A stretch of 64,000 nucleotides of DNA from Microbacterium sp. W4I4 (GTDB lineage Bacteria; Actinomycetota; Actinomycetes; Actinomycetales; Microbacteriaceae): contig NZ_JAUSXT010000001.1 in NCBI RefSeq assembly GCF_030816235.1, positions 992,001 to 1,056,000 on the forward strand, in the 5' to 3' direction. This document shows, one piece after another, positions 17,055 through 25,965 of the stretch. Numbering within the stretch: position 1 is the first letter of the stretch; the number at the start of each line of letters is the position of its first letter. The notes below the pieces were generated by a model. It was not told the DNA's origin. It searched no databases and saw nothing but the letters and a program-made list of their open reading frames with translations. The translations under genes and the position numbers were made by a program.

Positions 17055-18349
17055 GCCCGCAGCGGTACGTGGTCTCGCTGCTGGCTTCGGCCGGGTTCGC
17101 CCGCGCGTACACGCTCGCGGGGCTGGGCGCGGTGTTCGGCACTTTCCTCATCGAACGGATGACCTCCGCGGTCACCCTGGCCACGATCGTCATCGTGCTC
17201 GCGGCGATCGGCGCAGCCGTGCTGGTCACCCGCCGCGAGGAGCTGTCGCTGCTGCGCTTCGCACCCACCTCGCTGATCGGCTTCATCGCGCTGGCGCTGG
17301 TCAGCCTGCTGTGGACGACCAGCCGCTCGGGCACGATGACCGGCTGGCTGACCCTGTTGGGCTTCACGATCATCGCGGTGACCGTCGGGCACGTGCGGGA
17401 CACGCTGCAGACCGTGCGCGCCCTGGGTGACACGCTGCGCTGGCTGCTGACGATCTCGCTGGGGCTGGAACTGCTGTCGGGGGTGCTGCTGGACCTGCCG
17501 CTCACGGCGTTCGGCATCGAGGGGAACCTCGCGCTCGGCGGCCCGATCCAGGGCATCTTCGGCACACGCAACATGCTGGGGTTCGTCGCCGTCGTCGGCC
17601 TGATCACCTTCGTGATCGAATGGCGCACGCAATCGATCGACCGCGTCCTGGGGATGTACTCGGTCGCTCTGGGTGGCTTCCTGGCGCTGCTCTCCGCGTC
17701 TCCCTCAGTCGTCGTCCTGGCTGCGGCGGTCGGCGTCGCGACCACCGCACTCACGATCGTCCGCCACGCGCCTGCGCACCGCAGGGTGGCGGTGCAGTGG
17801 ATCCTCGGTGCCCTGGTCGCCGTCGCGCTGGGGGTGGCGTTCGCGTTGCGCCATCTCATCATCCGGCTTCTGGATGCCGGCTCGGACTTCTCGACGCGCG
17901 CCGATCTGTGGAATGTGATCCTGGACTACGTCGCTCAGCGGTCGGCCACCGGGTACGGCTGGTTCGGCTCCTGGGCCGGCGGCCAGTACCCGGTTCCTTA
18001 CATCAACTATCAGCTCTCCGATCATCACCAGTCGGCGCTGAACGCGTACTTCGACGTGCTGCTGCAGCTCGGCTGGTTGGGACTCGCCCTGTTCCTGCTG
18101 CTCGGCGGCGTCGCGACCGTGCGCTCCTGGCTGGTCGCGAGCGTCCGGCGATCGGTCGTCTACGCCTGGACTCCGCTGCTGCTGGTCACGCTAGCGGTGG
18201 AGTCGATGTTCGAGAGCTTCACGCTCACCGGCGCCGGGTGGGTGCTGCTGGTGCTGTGCGCTCTGCGCGCCGGGCAGACACGATCGTGGCGCCAGAACAT
18301 CGACGACGCGCAGACCGGGACGATCCCGACGCTGGGGCCGCAGGGGTAG
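17051..18349 (+). CDS. O-antigen ligase/polymerase-like membrane protein (copy 2)
   Basis: A 432-residue paralogue of the preceding gene with the same layout. About eleven helices surround a long loop with FSTRADLWNVILDYVAQRSATGYGW and then a DHHQSALNAYFDVLLQLG segment carrying the family His residues. GNLALGGPIQGIFGTRNMLGF matches NGGRIQGVVGNAHALAM of copy 1, supporting an old duplication. The start is fixed by the ATGA overlap with copy 1. It probably acts on the same envelope polymer or a partner polymer. Confidence 0.85.
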   Translation: MSPQRYVVSLLASAGFARAYTLAGLGAVFGTFLIERMTSAVTLATIVIVLAAIGAAVLVTRREELSLLRFAPTSLIGFIALALVSLLWTTSRSGTMTGWLTLLGFTIIAVTVGHVRDTLQTVRALGDTLRWLLTISLGLELLSGVLLDLPLTAFGIEGNLALGGPIQGIFGTRNMLGFVAVVGLITFVIEWRTQSIDRVLGMYSVALGGFLALLSASPSVVVLAAAVGVATTALTIVRHAPAHRRVAVQWILGALVAVALGVAFALRHLIIRLLDAGSDFSTRADLWNVILDYVAQRSATGYGWFGSWAGGQYPVPYINYQLSDHHQSALNAYFDVLLQLGWLGLALFLLLGGVATVRSWLVASVRRSVVYAWTPLLLVTLAVESMFESFTLTGAGWVLLVLCALRAGQTRSWRQNIDDAQTGTIPTLGPQG

Positions 18350-18379
18350 TTCTTCCCAGGCTCTTCCATGACCTCACGG

Positions 18380-18385
18380 TAGGCT
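18380..18385 (+). promoter_or_regulatory. Candidate -10 box for the galactofuranosyltransferase operon
   Basis: TAGGCT 8 bases before the GTG at 18394, with no Shine-Dalgarno between. Confidence 0.4.
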
Positions 18386-18393
18386 TGTCCTCC

Positions 18394-20304
18394 GTGACCC
18401 ACGTGCTACAGAACGTCGTCTTCCCGCTCGAGAGAGACCCAGACCTGCTTCCGCTGTACGCCGACCCTGAAACGTGGTCGGTTATCGATGAGCAGCCCGT
18501 TCGCGTTTCAAATCGTGCTCATCTGGGGAACATTCTCGACCGGCATCGCGCGCGCATAGCCCCTGGCCGCAGGGTGTCGTTCGGCGCCTATTTCAATGCG
18601 TTTCCCGCCTCGTACTGGCAGCACTGGACAGACGTCCGAGCCATCGATCTCGCAGTGCGGACCGAGGGGACGGCTACTGTCCTCGTATACCGTTCCAACG
18701 GTGGCGGCGTCAAACAGCGGATCGCGACACGCGAGGTGAGTGGCGAGTCTGAGATATCCTTCGCCTTGGCACTGGACCAATACAACGATGGTGGTTGGAT
18801 TTGGTTTGACATCGTGGCCGACGAACGGGCCGTGACGTTCCTTGGGGCGGAATGGACCACTGATCAGGCCCCCGTCCGTTCGGGCAAGGCGTCGCTTGGC
18901 ATAACCACATACAACAAACCTGACTACTGCGTCGATACGCTTCAGGCGCTCGCGAATGCTCCCGAAGCGCTTGAGTTGGTCGATAAGATCTTTATTGTCG
19001 ACCAAGGAACACAGCTCGTTTCTGAGCAAGACGGCTATGAAGAGGTCTCGACCGCGCTTGGAGAAATGCTCCAGGTGATTCGTCAGCCAAACCTCGGTGG
19101 CTCTGGCGGATTCGCCAGAGCCATGGTGGAGACACTCTCGAGCCCGGAGAGTGATTTCGTTCAACTGCTGGATGACGACATTCGGCTGGAGCCCGAATCG
19201 CTGCGGCGCTCGATCACGTTCGGAAGATATGCGACCACGCCCACGCTGGTGGGCGCCCATATGTTTGACCTGCTCGACCGGACCAAGCTCCATGCCTGGG
19301 CTGAAGTCGTCGACGAGGAACCATTCATGTGGCGAAACCTCTTCCAGGAGCACATGCCACATGACTTCTCGGTAATAAATCTGCGGCAGGACCCGACTTT
19401 GCACATCCGCATGGACGCAGACTATAACGGCTGGTGGATGTGTCTAATACCCGTCGAAGTTATACGCGAGGTCGGTCTTTCATTGCCTGCGTTCATTAAA
19501 TGGGACGATGCAGAATTCTGCTTGCGCGCCGGGCGAGCCGGGTTCCCTACCGTCTCGCTACCAGGTGCGGCACTTTGGCACGTGTCCTGGGTAGGCAAAG
19601 ATGATGCAATCGATTGGCAGGCCTATTTCCACGCTCGAAACCGAATAGTCGCTGCATTGCTTCACTCCGACGCTAGGCATGGCGGGACGCTCATTAGACA
19701 CAGTCGGCGTGTAGATCTGAAACATCTCATGATGATGCAGTATTACCCTGCTGCATTGCGCATTCAGGCGTTGAAGGATGTGCTCTCGGGCCCGCAGCAC
19801 ATGAGTTCCAACATCGGTACAGCAATGCCGCGAGCTCGCGCGATGGCTTCCGGCTTCCCAGAGACAGTGATCCACAAGGACACCGGTGCGCCCGTCCGCT
19901 CATGGCGCGGGCGACAGGTCTTCAAACGACTTAAAGCTCACACATACGACAGCCCGACCGGGCTCGCACTGCGGTGGTTTACTGCGTCGACTTTGTTCAA
20001 CCATTGGTTCCACTCTCCGCTTCCCGCCAATGTCGAACGACCCGAGGTCGAATTCGGCAAGGGCGACGCGAACTGGTGGCGAGTGCCCCTCTACGACAGC
20101 GCGCTGGTCAGCGCCGCAGATGGATCAGGAAAGAATGTGTTCGTCCGGGACCGCGTCAAGTTCCGGTCGTTGCTCACGCAGTCGGTGCGCTTGCACGCAC
20201 GTCTACGAAGGAACTGGAGAAGCTTGCAGGCGCAGTATCGGGCTGCTCTGCCCGAGATGGTGTCAGAGGAGAACTGGCGTCAGATTATCCAGGGTGACAA
20301 ATGA
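18394..20304 (+). CDS. glfT2: GlfT2-like galactofuranosyltransferase (GT2, galactan polymerase)
   Basis: A 636-residue enzyme, almost exactly the length of mycobacterial GlfT2, which polymerises alternating beta-1,5/1,6 galactofuranose from UDP-Galf at the inner membrane face. An N-terminal beta-rich domain spans 1-160. The GT-A domain starts at about 166 (SLGITTYNKPDYC). The metal site is DDD at 260-262 in LLDDDIRLEP, and the acceptor region is WDDAEF at 370-375. The metal His396 lies in GAALWHVSW, followed by DDAIDWQAYFHARNR as in GlfT2. A C-terminal helical domain completes the match. The gene is clearly lower in GC than its neighbours, suggesting exchange. The stop overlaps the GlfT1-like start. 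Confidence 0.92.
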   Translation: MTHVLQNVVFPLERDPDLLPLYADPETWSVIDEQPVRVSNRAHLGNILDRHRARIAPGRRVSFGAYFNAFPASYWQHWTDVRAIDLAVRTEGTATVLVYRSNGGGVKQRIATREVSGESEISFALALDQYNDGGWIWFDIVADERAVTFLGAEWTTDQAPVRSGKASLGITTYNKPDYCVDTLQALANAPEALELVDKIFIVDQGTQLVSEQDGYEEVSTALGEMLQVIRQPNLGGSGGFARAMVETLSSPESDFVQLLDDDIRLEPESLRRSITFGRYATTPTLVGAHMFDLLDRTKLHAWAEVVDEEPFMWRNLFQEHMPHDFSVINLRQDPTLHIRMDADYNGWWMCLIPVEVIREVGLSLPAFIKWDDAEFCLRAGRAGFPTVSLPGAALWHVSWVGKDDAIDWQAYFHARNRIVAALLHSDARHGGTLIRHSRRVDLKHLMMMQYYPAALRIQALKDVLSGPQHMSSNIGTAMPRARAMASGFPETVIHKDTGAPVRSWRGRQVFKRLKAHTYDSPTGLALRWFTASTLFNHWFHSPLPANVERPEVEFGKGDANWWRVPLYDSALVSAADGSGKNVFVRDRVKFRSLLTQSVRLHARLRRNWRSLQAQYRAALPEMVSEENWRQIIQGDK

Positions 20305-21257
20305 AGTCCGCTGATTTCGACCCCGCCTCGGCGGCGATCGTGATCGTCACCTTCAACCGCTCGCATCTGCTGAGCGGACTGCTCACCAGCATCCGCTCCA
20401 TGGATCCGAAGCCCGGACGCGTCGTCGTGATCGACAACGCCTCCGCCGATGACACCACCGCGGTCGTCGAGTCGTTCCGTGCGGACATCGGCACCGAGAT
20501 CGTGTACCGGCGATTGGAGACGAACACCGGCGGCTCCGGTGGATTCAGCGAGGGGATGCGGACGGCGTACGACCTGGGTGCGGAGTGGATCTGGATGATG
20601 GACGACGACGTCGAGGTGCTCCCCGACGGTCTCGCCAGGATGGGCAGCTGGTCGCACCGCTTCAAGAGCATCCAGGGCCGCCGCTACGACTACGACGGCA
20701 GCGAGTTCTACTGGCAGTACCGCGTCGCCGACCGCATGGGTATCCCGATCCCGTTCGCGCCGTCGAAGTTCGACGCGTCCGGCTTCAAGGAGATGAACAG
20801 CGGATGCTTCGAGGGCATGTTCATCCACCGTTCGATCGTGCAGCAGATCGGCCTGCCCGACCCGCGGTTCTTCATCTACTGGGATGACCAGATGTACGGA
20901 TGGCTGGCCTCGCGCCTGACCACCGCCGTGATCGTCGACGAGTTCGTGCTGCGACGCACCCGCGAGATCAAGCAGTGGGACATGGGCATCCGGCATATGA
21001 ACGCCTCCAGCAACGCGTACCGCTACTACATCATGCGCAATCGCGGGTTCATCAAGCAGTACTACCGCGTGCACGATGCGTACAGTCCTGTGCTGTTCGG
21101 GCTCGGAACGACCGCCACGTTCTTCAAGGAGCTCATCCGGCTGGTCTTCGTCGAGCGCACCGCGCGCGGCACCAGCAACCTGTTCCGTGGTCTCCGCGAC
21201 GGCGGGAAGATCGGACGCGACCGCAGCTGGCAGCCTATGCCGGCGCTCGAGGCATGA
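20301..21257 (+). CDS. glfT1: GlfT1-like galactofuranosyltransferase (GT2)
   Basis: A 318-residue GT2 enzyme. The nucleotide-binding strand is AIVIVTFNRSHLLSGL, then VVVIDNASADDT, NTGGSGGF and the metal site DDD at 101-103 (WIWMMDDDVEVLP). WDDQMYGW near 197 matches the acceptor segment of the galactofuranosyltransferases. Its length and pairing with a GlfT2-like gene suggest the GlfT1 role of adding the first galactofuranose residues to a lipid-linked primer. That assignment is from family and context; the primer sugar here is unknown. ATGA overlaps link it to both neighbours. Confidence 0.88.
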   Translation: MKSADFDPASAAIVIVTFNRSHLLSGLLTSIRSMDPKPGRVVVIDNASADDTTAVVESFRADIGTEIVYRRLETNTGGSGGFSEGMRTAYDLGAEWIWMMDDDVEVLPDGLARMGSWSHRFKSIQGRRYDYDGSEFYWQYRVADRMGIPIPFAPSKFDASGFKEMNSGCFEGMFIHRSIVQQIGLPDPRFFIYWDDQMYGWLASRLTTAVIVDEFVLRRTREIKQWDMGIRHMNASSNAYRYYIMRNRGFIKQYYRVHDAYSPVLFGLGTTATFFKELIRLVFVERTARGTSNLFRGLRDGGKIGRDRSWQPMPALEA

Positions 21258-21874
21258 TGAGCGAGCCGCAGCCCGAATACGTCTGGGCCTATTCGGACGA
21301 GAAGCCCAAGCGCGGCCGGGTATGGCTGATCGTCATCCTCGCCGTGGCGGCGGTGGCGATCGCCGCGGTTCTGTTCTGGATCTTCATCCGACCCGCGCTT
21401 CCCGCTGCGGTGGAGACGCCCGTTCCGACCGCCTCGGCATCTGACGGCACGTCACCATCGGCCACTCCGTCCCCGACTCCCACCGCCACTCCGACCCCCA
21501 CGGCGACGCCGACTTCCGTCCCGACGACGCAGCCGACGGCAACCGCACCGCCGAAGCCGGTGGATCCGAGCGTGGCGACTTTCCGCCAGAAGGTCACGCC
21601 GGTGCTGAACGATGCTCAGCGGGGCCTCCAGTACGCCGGCGACTCCGACCCGCAGGAAGCCGCGCAGAACGTGGGCTTCCTGCAGGAGGATGCCGGTCGC
21701 ATGGCGGACTACGTCGCACCGAGTTCGATCTCCGCCACGTGGAACTCGAGGCTGGATGATTACGCTCGTTCGCTGCAGACTCTGCGAACCGCGTACGACA
21801 ACGGCGGTTCGGCTGACAGCGAGCTCGCCGCGGCCAACTCGGCACTCGCAGCGTTGACCAAGGTCGTCGGCTGA
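21254..21874 (+). CDS. Membrane-anchored extracytoplasmic protein, unknown function
   Basis: A 206-residue protein, not recognised. A cytoplasmic N-terminus of about 23 residues is followed by one membrane helix at about 24-46. A Thr/Pro/Ser-rich linker with TPTATPTP-type repeats runs from about 55 to 105. A C-terminal helical domain of about 100 residues (VATFRQKVTPVLNDAQRGL to the end) follows. The linker looks built to cross the wall. The start overlaps the GlfT1-like stop as ATGATGA, so it is co-translated with the galactan enzymes and may help galactan assembly or attachment; that is inference. Confidence 0.75.
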   Translation: MMSEPQPEYVWAYSDEKPKRGRVWLIVILAVAAVAIAAVLFWIFIRPALPAAVETPVPTASASDGTSPSATPSPTPTATPTPTATPTSVPTTQPTATAPPKPVDPSVATFRQKVTPVLNDAQRGLQYAGDSDPQEAAQNVGFLQEDAGRMADYVAPSSISATWNSRLDDYARSLQTLRTAYDNGGSADSELAAANSALAALTKVVG

Positions 21875-21882
21875 GCCGACGA
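21864..21882. terminator. Short hairpin between convergent operons
   Basis: 8-bp perfect inverted repeat around the TGA stop (21864-21871 and 21875-21882). It lies between the plus-strand galactosyltransferase unit and the minus-strand exporter unit and could stop transcription from both. Confidence 0.4.
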
Positions 21883-21886
21883 TCAC

Positions 21887-22624
21887 TCAGGGAGTGTTGT
21901 AGTCGGCGTTGTAGCGGTCGAGCACGTCTTTGATGGGCGCGTCCAGTACGAGCGCCCCCTTGTCGAGGTACAGCCCGCGAGTGCAGAAGCGACGCAGGTC
22001 GCGCTCGTTGTGGCTGACGAAGAACAGCGTGCGTCCGTCCGCCAGCAGCTCGTCGATGCGCTTGTAGCACTTGTCGCGGAAAGCCTTGTCACCGACGGCC
22101 AGCACCTCGTCCACGAGCAGGATCGGCTCGTCGAGCTGCGAGACGACCGAGAACGCCAGCCGCACCTTCATGCCGTTCGAGAGGTGCTTGTAGGGGGTGT
22201 CCTCGAAGCCTGCGAGCTCCGCGAACGCGATGATGTCGTCGTAACGCGCCGCGACCTCGGCGCGTGACATCCCGTGCAGCCCGGCCGTCATCTTGACGTT
22301 CTCCCGCACCGTGAGATCTCCGACGAAGCCGCCCGTCAGCTCGATGAGGGGCGCCACCCCACCGTGCACCTCGACGTCGCCCTCGTCGGCGAGCAGGACT
22401 CCTGCGACGAGCCTGAGCAGCGTGGACTTGCCCTGGCCGTTGCGGCCGACCACGCCGATGGACTCCCCCGGCTGCACCGAGAAGCTCACGTCTCGAAGCG
22501 CCCAGAACTCTCCCGGCCGCGACCTACGGGATGCACCGGCGAACAGGTCCTTGAAGCTGCGGCTTCCGCGCCGGTTGCGGCGGAAGTGCACGCCCAGACC
22601 CTTCACCTCGATCGCTGTCGGCAT
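21887..22624 (-). CDS. wzt: Wzt-type polysaccharide ABC exporter ATPase (galactan export)
   Basis: A 245-residue ABC ATPase. Walker A GRNGQGKST lies near 60, the IELTGGFVGDLTVRENV segment is typical of the RfbE/TagH class, and Walker B is ILLVDEVLAVGD. The H-loop reads FFVSHN. It lacks the C-terminal glycan-binding domain of O9a-type Wzt, so export would not depend on recognition of a capped chain. With the Wzm at 22624 and Glf next door it parallels the Rv3781/Rv3783 galactan exporter. The ATG overlaps the Wzm stop by one base (TGATG). Confidence 0.92.
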   Translation of the reverse strand: MPTAIEVKGLGVHFRRNRRGSRSFKDLFAGASRRSRPGEFWALRDVSFSVQPGESIGVVGRNGQGKSTLLRLVAGVLLADEGDVEVHGGVAPLIELTGGFVGDLTVRENVKMTAGLHGMSRAEVAARYDDIIAFAELAGFEDTPYKHLSNGMKVRLAFSVVSQLDEPILLVDEVLAVGDKAFRDKCYKRIDELLADGRTLFFVSHNERDLRRFCTRGLYLDKGALVLDAPIKDVLDRYNADYNTP

Positions 22625-23442
22625 CACAGCTCCTTCAGGACGGGTCGTTCGAGTTTCCGGAAGACCCAGACGCCGAGAGCCAGGATCAGCAGGCTCATGA
22701 CGGCGCTGATGACGACCGTCCAGGTGTGCCATTGGTCGGGGAAGAACGCCATCCGATACAGCGTGAAGATTCCCGCCAGCGGGTTGAAGGCTCCGAGCGT
22801 CTCGAACACGCCGGGCAGATTCGAGACGTTGTAGATGATCGGGGTGGCGTAGAACAGCGCGCGCAGGATGAGACCGGTGGTGCGCTCGAGGTCGGCGTAC
22901 AGCGCGCACAGTGGCGCGACCAGCAGACCCAGGCCGACCAGCAGGATGGTCTGCAGAAGGATCGCCACCGGGAGCCAGAGGATTCCCCAGCCGATCTGAG
23001 CACGCTGGGCGGCGTCCGTCTCGGTCAACAGGTTGATGACGACGAAGATGACCAGCACCGGCATCGAGAACAGGAACTCGATACCCTTGCTCAGCACGAT
23101 GCGCGTCACCCAGATGGACCTCGGGATGGCCGTGGATCGCACCAGCCGGGAATCGCGTTTGAAGGCCTTCGTGAAGTCCGAGACCGCGGAGTTGAACCAC
23201 ACCCAGGGCAGCAGACCACTGATGAGGAAGACGATGTAGGGATCCTCGCCCACATCGCGGTGGAACACCCGGGTGAACACGAACCAGTAGATCGCACTCA
23301 TCACCAGTGGATCGAGCACCGACCACAGATAGCCGAGCATGCTCGTGGAGTAGCGCACCTTCAGATCCCGCGCCGACAGCAGCCACAGCGAATGCGCGTA
23401 GCGCTGAGGCGTGCCGGGCTCACCGACTGAAGTCCTGCTCAT
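22624..23442 (-). CDS. wzm: Wzm-type polysaccharide ABC exporter permease (galactan export)
   Basis: A 272-residue ABC-2 permease with six hydrophobic helices. The N-terminal amphipathic part SLWLLSARDLKVRYSTSMLG leads into the first helix, and the late segment IIYNVSNLPGVFETLGAFNPL is typical of Wzm/RfbD. It should move lipid-linked galactofuranan across the membrane with the ATPase at 21887. It follows glf after 7 bases, so glf-wzm-wzt form one operon convergent with the glfT2-glfT1 operon. Confidence 0.92.
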   Translation of the reverse strand: MSRTSVGEPGTPQRYAHSLWLLSARDLKVRYSTSMLGYLWSVLDPLVMSAIYWFVFTRVFHRDVGEDPYIVFLISGLLPWVWFNSAVSDFTKAFKRDSRLVRSTAIPRSIWVTRIVLSKGIEFLFSMPVLVIFVVINLLTETDAAQRAQIGWGILWLPVAILLQTILLVGLGLLVAPLCALYADLERTTGLILRALFYATPIIYNVSNLPGVFETLGAFNPLAGIFTLYRMAFFPDQWHTWTVVISAVMSLLILALGVWVFRKLERPVLKEL

Positions 23443-23449
23443 GTGCGTG

Positions 23450-24601
<1,152 letters not shown>

Positions 24602-24604
24602 TCA

Positions 24605-24610
24605 ATCGTA
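24605..24610 (-). promoter_or_regulatory. Candidate -10 box for a leaderless glf mRNA
   Basis: TACGAT on the minus strand, 6 bases before the glf ATG at 24598. Confidence 0.4.
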
Positions 24611-24663
24611 TCGGCGAGAAGCTGTGAGACTCGGCCGCCCATGCCGGACGACTGCCTCTCACC

Positions 24664-25965
24664 TCAGGCTGCGGTGCCGACGACGATGCGGGGGGTTCCT
24701 GCCCACAGGGACGCGTCGGTGGCGTTGCGGCCGTCGACGAGGAGCTTCACGCCGGGCACGTCGGTCGGGGCGAGGGTCTTGTAGTCGGCGTGGTCCGTCT
24801 GCAGCACGGCGAGGTCCGCCGAGTCGCCGATCGTGTATGGCTCGAAACCGAGACCGCGCAGCTCGTCGTCCGTGTACAGCGGGTCGTGCACCACGACCTG
24901 CGCACCGCGCTGCGTCAGCGCGGTCACGGTCGGGAACACACCGGAGAACGCGGTCTCCTTCACCCCGCCCCGGTACGCCGCACCCAACACCACGGCCGTC
25001 AGACCGGTCAGGTCCCCGAGGATCCCCTCGGCCTGCGCGACGAGCCGTTCCGGCATCGACGCGTTCAACTGCCGTGCCACACGCACGATATCCGCATCCG
25101 GGTCGGTCGACAGATACAGGCGCGGGTACACAGGGATGCAGTGCCCGCCGACGGCGATGCCGGGACGGTGGATGTGGCTGTACGGCTGCGAGTTGCACGC
25201 GTCGATCACCTTGTACACGTCGATGCCGTGCGAGGCGGCGAACAGTCCGAACTGGTTCGCGAGGCCGATGTTCACATCCCGGTAGGTCGTCTCGGCGAGC
25301 TTGGCCATCTCGGACGCCTCGGTCGAGCCCAGATCCCACACACCGTTGGGCTGAGCGAGATCCGGCCGCTCGTCGAACTGCAGCACCGCCTCGTAGAACT
25401 CCCGTGCCCGACGGTTGCCCTCATCCGAGAGCGCGCCGATCAGCTTCGGATACTTCCGCAGGTCCGCGAACACGCGCCCCGTCAGCACCCGCTCCGGCGA
25501 ATAGACGACGTGGAAGTCGACGCCCTCGGTCAGGCCGGAGCCCTCCTCCAGCATCGGCTTCCACCGGTCACGGGTCGTGCCCACCGGAAGGGTGGTCTCG
25601 TACGACACCAGCGTGCCCGGGGTCAGATGCTCCGCGAGCGAACGGGTCGCCGCGTCCATGTACTTGAAGTCCGGCTCCCAGGTCTCGTCATTCACGAAGA
25701 CGGGAGCGACCAGCACCACGGCATCCGCGTCCGGGATCGCCTCGGCGTAGTCGGTCGTCGCACGCAGGCGACCGGCCGGGATCAGCTCCTCGAGCCGCTG
25801 CTGCAGCTCCGCCTCACCCGGAAACGGCTCCACCGCCGCATTGATCGAATCGACCGCCTTCTGATTGACGTCGACACCGATCACATCGTGACCGGACGAA
25901 GCGAACTGGACAGCAAGAGGAAGCCCGATCTTACCCAGGGCCACGACGGCAATACGCATGGACAC
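24664..25965 (-). CDS. Nucleotide-sugar 6-dehydrogenase (WecC/WbpA family)
   Basis: A 433-residue NAD-dependent UDP-sugar dehydrogenase that oxidises C6 of a UDP-HexNAc to the uronic acid. It shows the Rossmann motif VVALGKIGLPLA, the active-site Lys222 (EMAKLAETTYRDVNI) and the catalytic Cys276 in GGHCIPVYP. That motif is closer to the WecC/WbpA type than to UDP-glucose dehydrogenase. AGGAAAG lies about 7 bases before the GTG at 25965; an in-frame ATG follows two codons later. With WbpB/E/D-like genes and a 2-epimerase nearby it most likely oxidises UDP-GlcNAc or UDP-ManNAc. The first 85 bases overlap the tail of the acyltransferase frame. Confidence 0.92.
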   Translation of the reverse strand: MSMRIAVVALGKIGLPLAVQFASSGHDVIGVDVNQKAVDSINAAVEPFPGEAELQQRLEELIPAGRLRATTDYAEAIPDADAVVLVAPVFVNDETWEPDFKYMDAATRSLAEHLTPGTLVSYETTLPVGTTRDRWKPMLEEGSGLTEGVDFHVVYSPERVLTGRVFADLRKYPKLIGALSDEGNRRAREFYEAVLQFDERPDLAQPNGVWDLGSTEASEMAKLAETTYRDVNIGLANQFGLFAASHGIDVYKVIDACNSQPYSHIHRPGIAVGGHCIPVYPRLYLSTDPDADIVRVARQLNASMPERLVAQAEGILGDLTGLTAVVLGAAYRGGVKETAFSGVFPTVTALTQRGAQVVVHDPLYTDDELRGLGFEPYTIGDSADLAVLQTDHADYKTLAPTDVPGVKLLVDGRNATDASLWAGTPRIVVGTAA

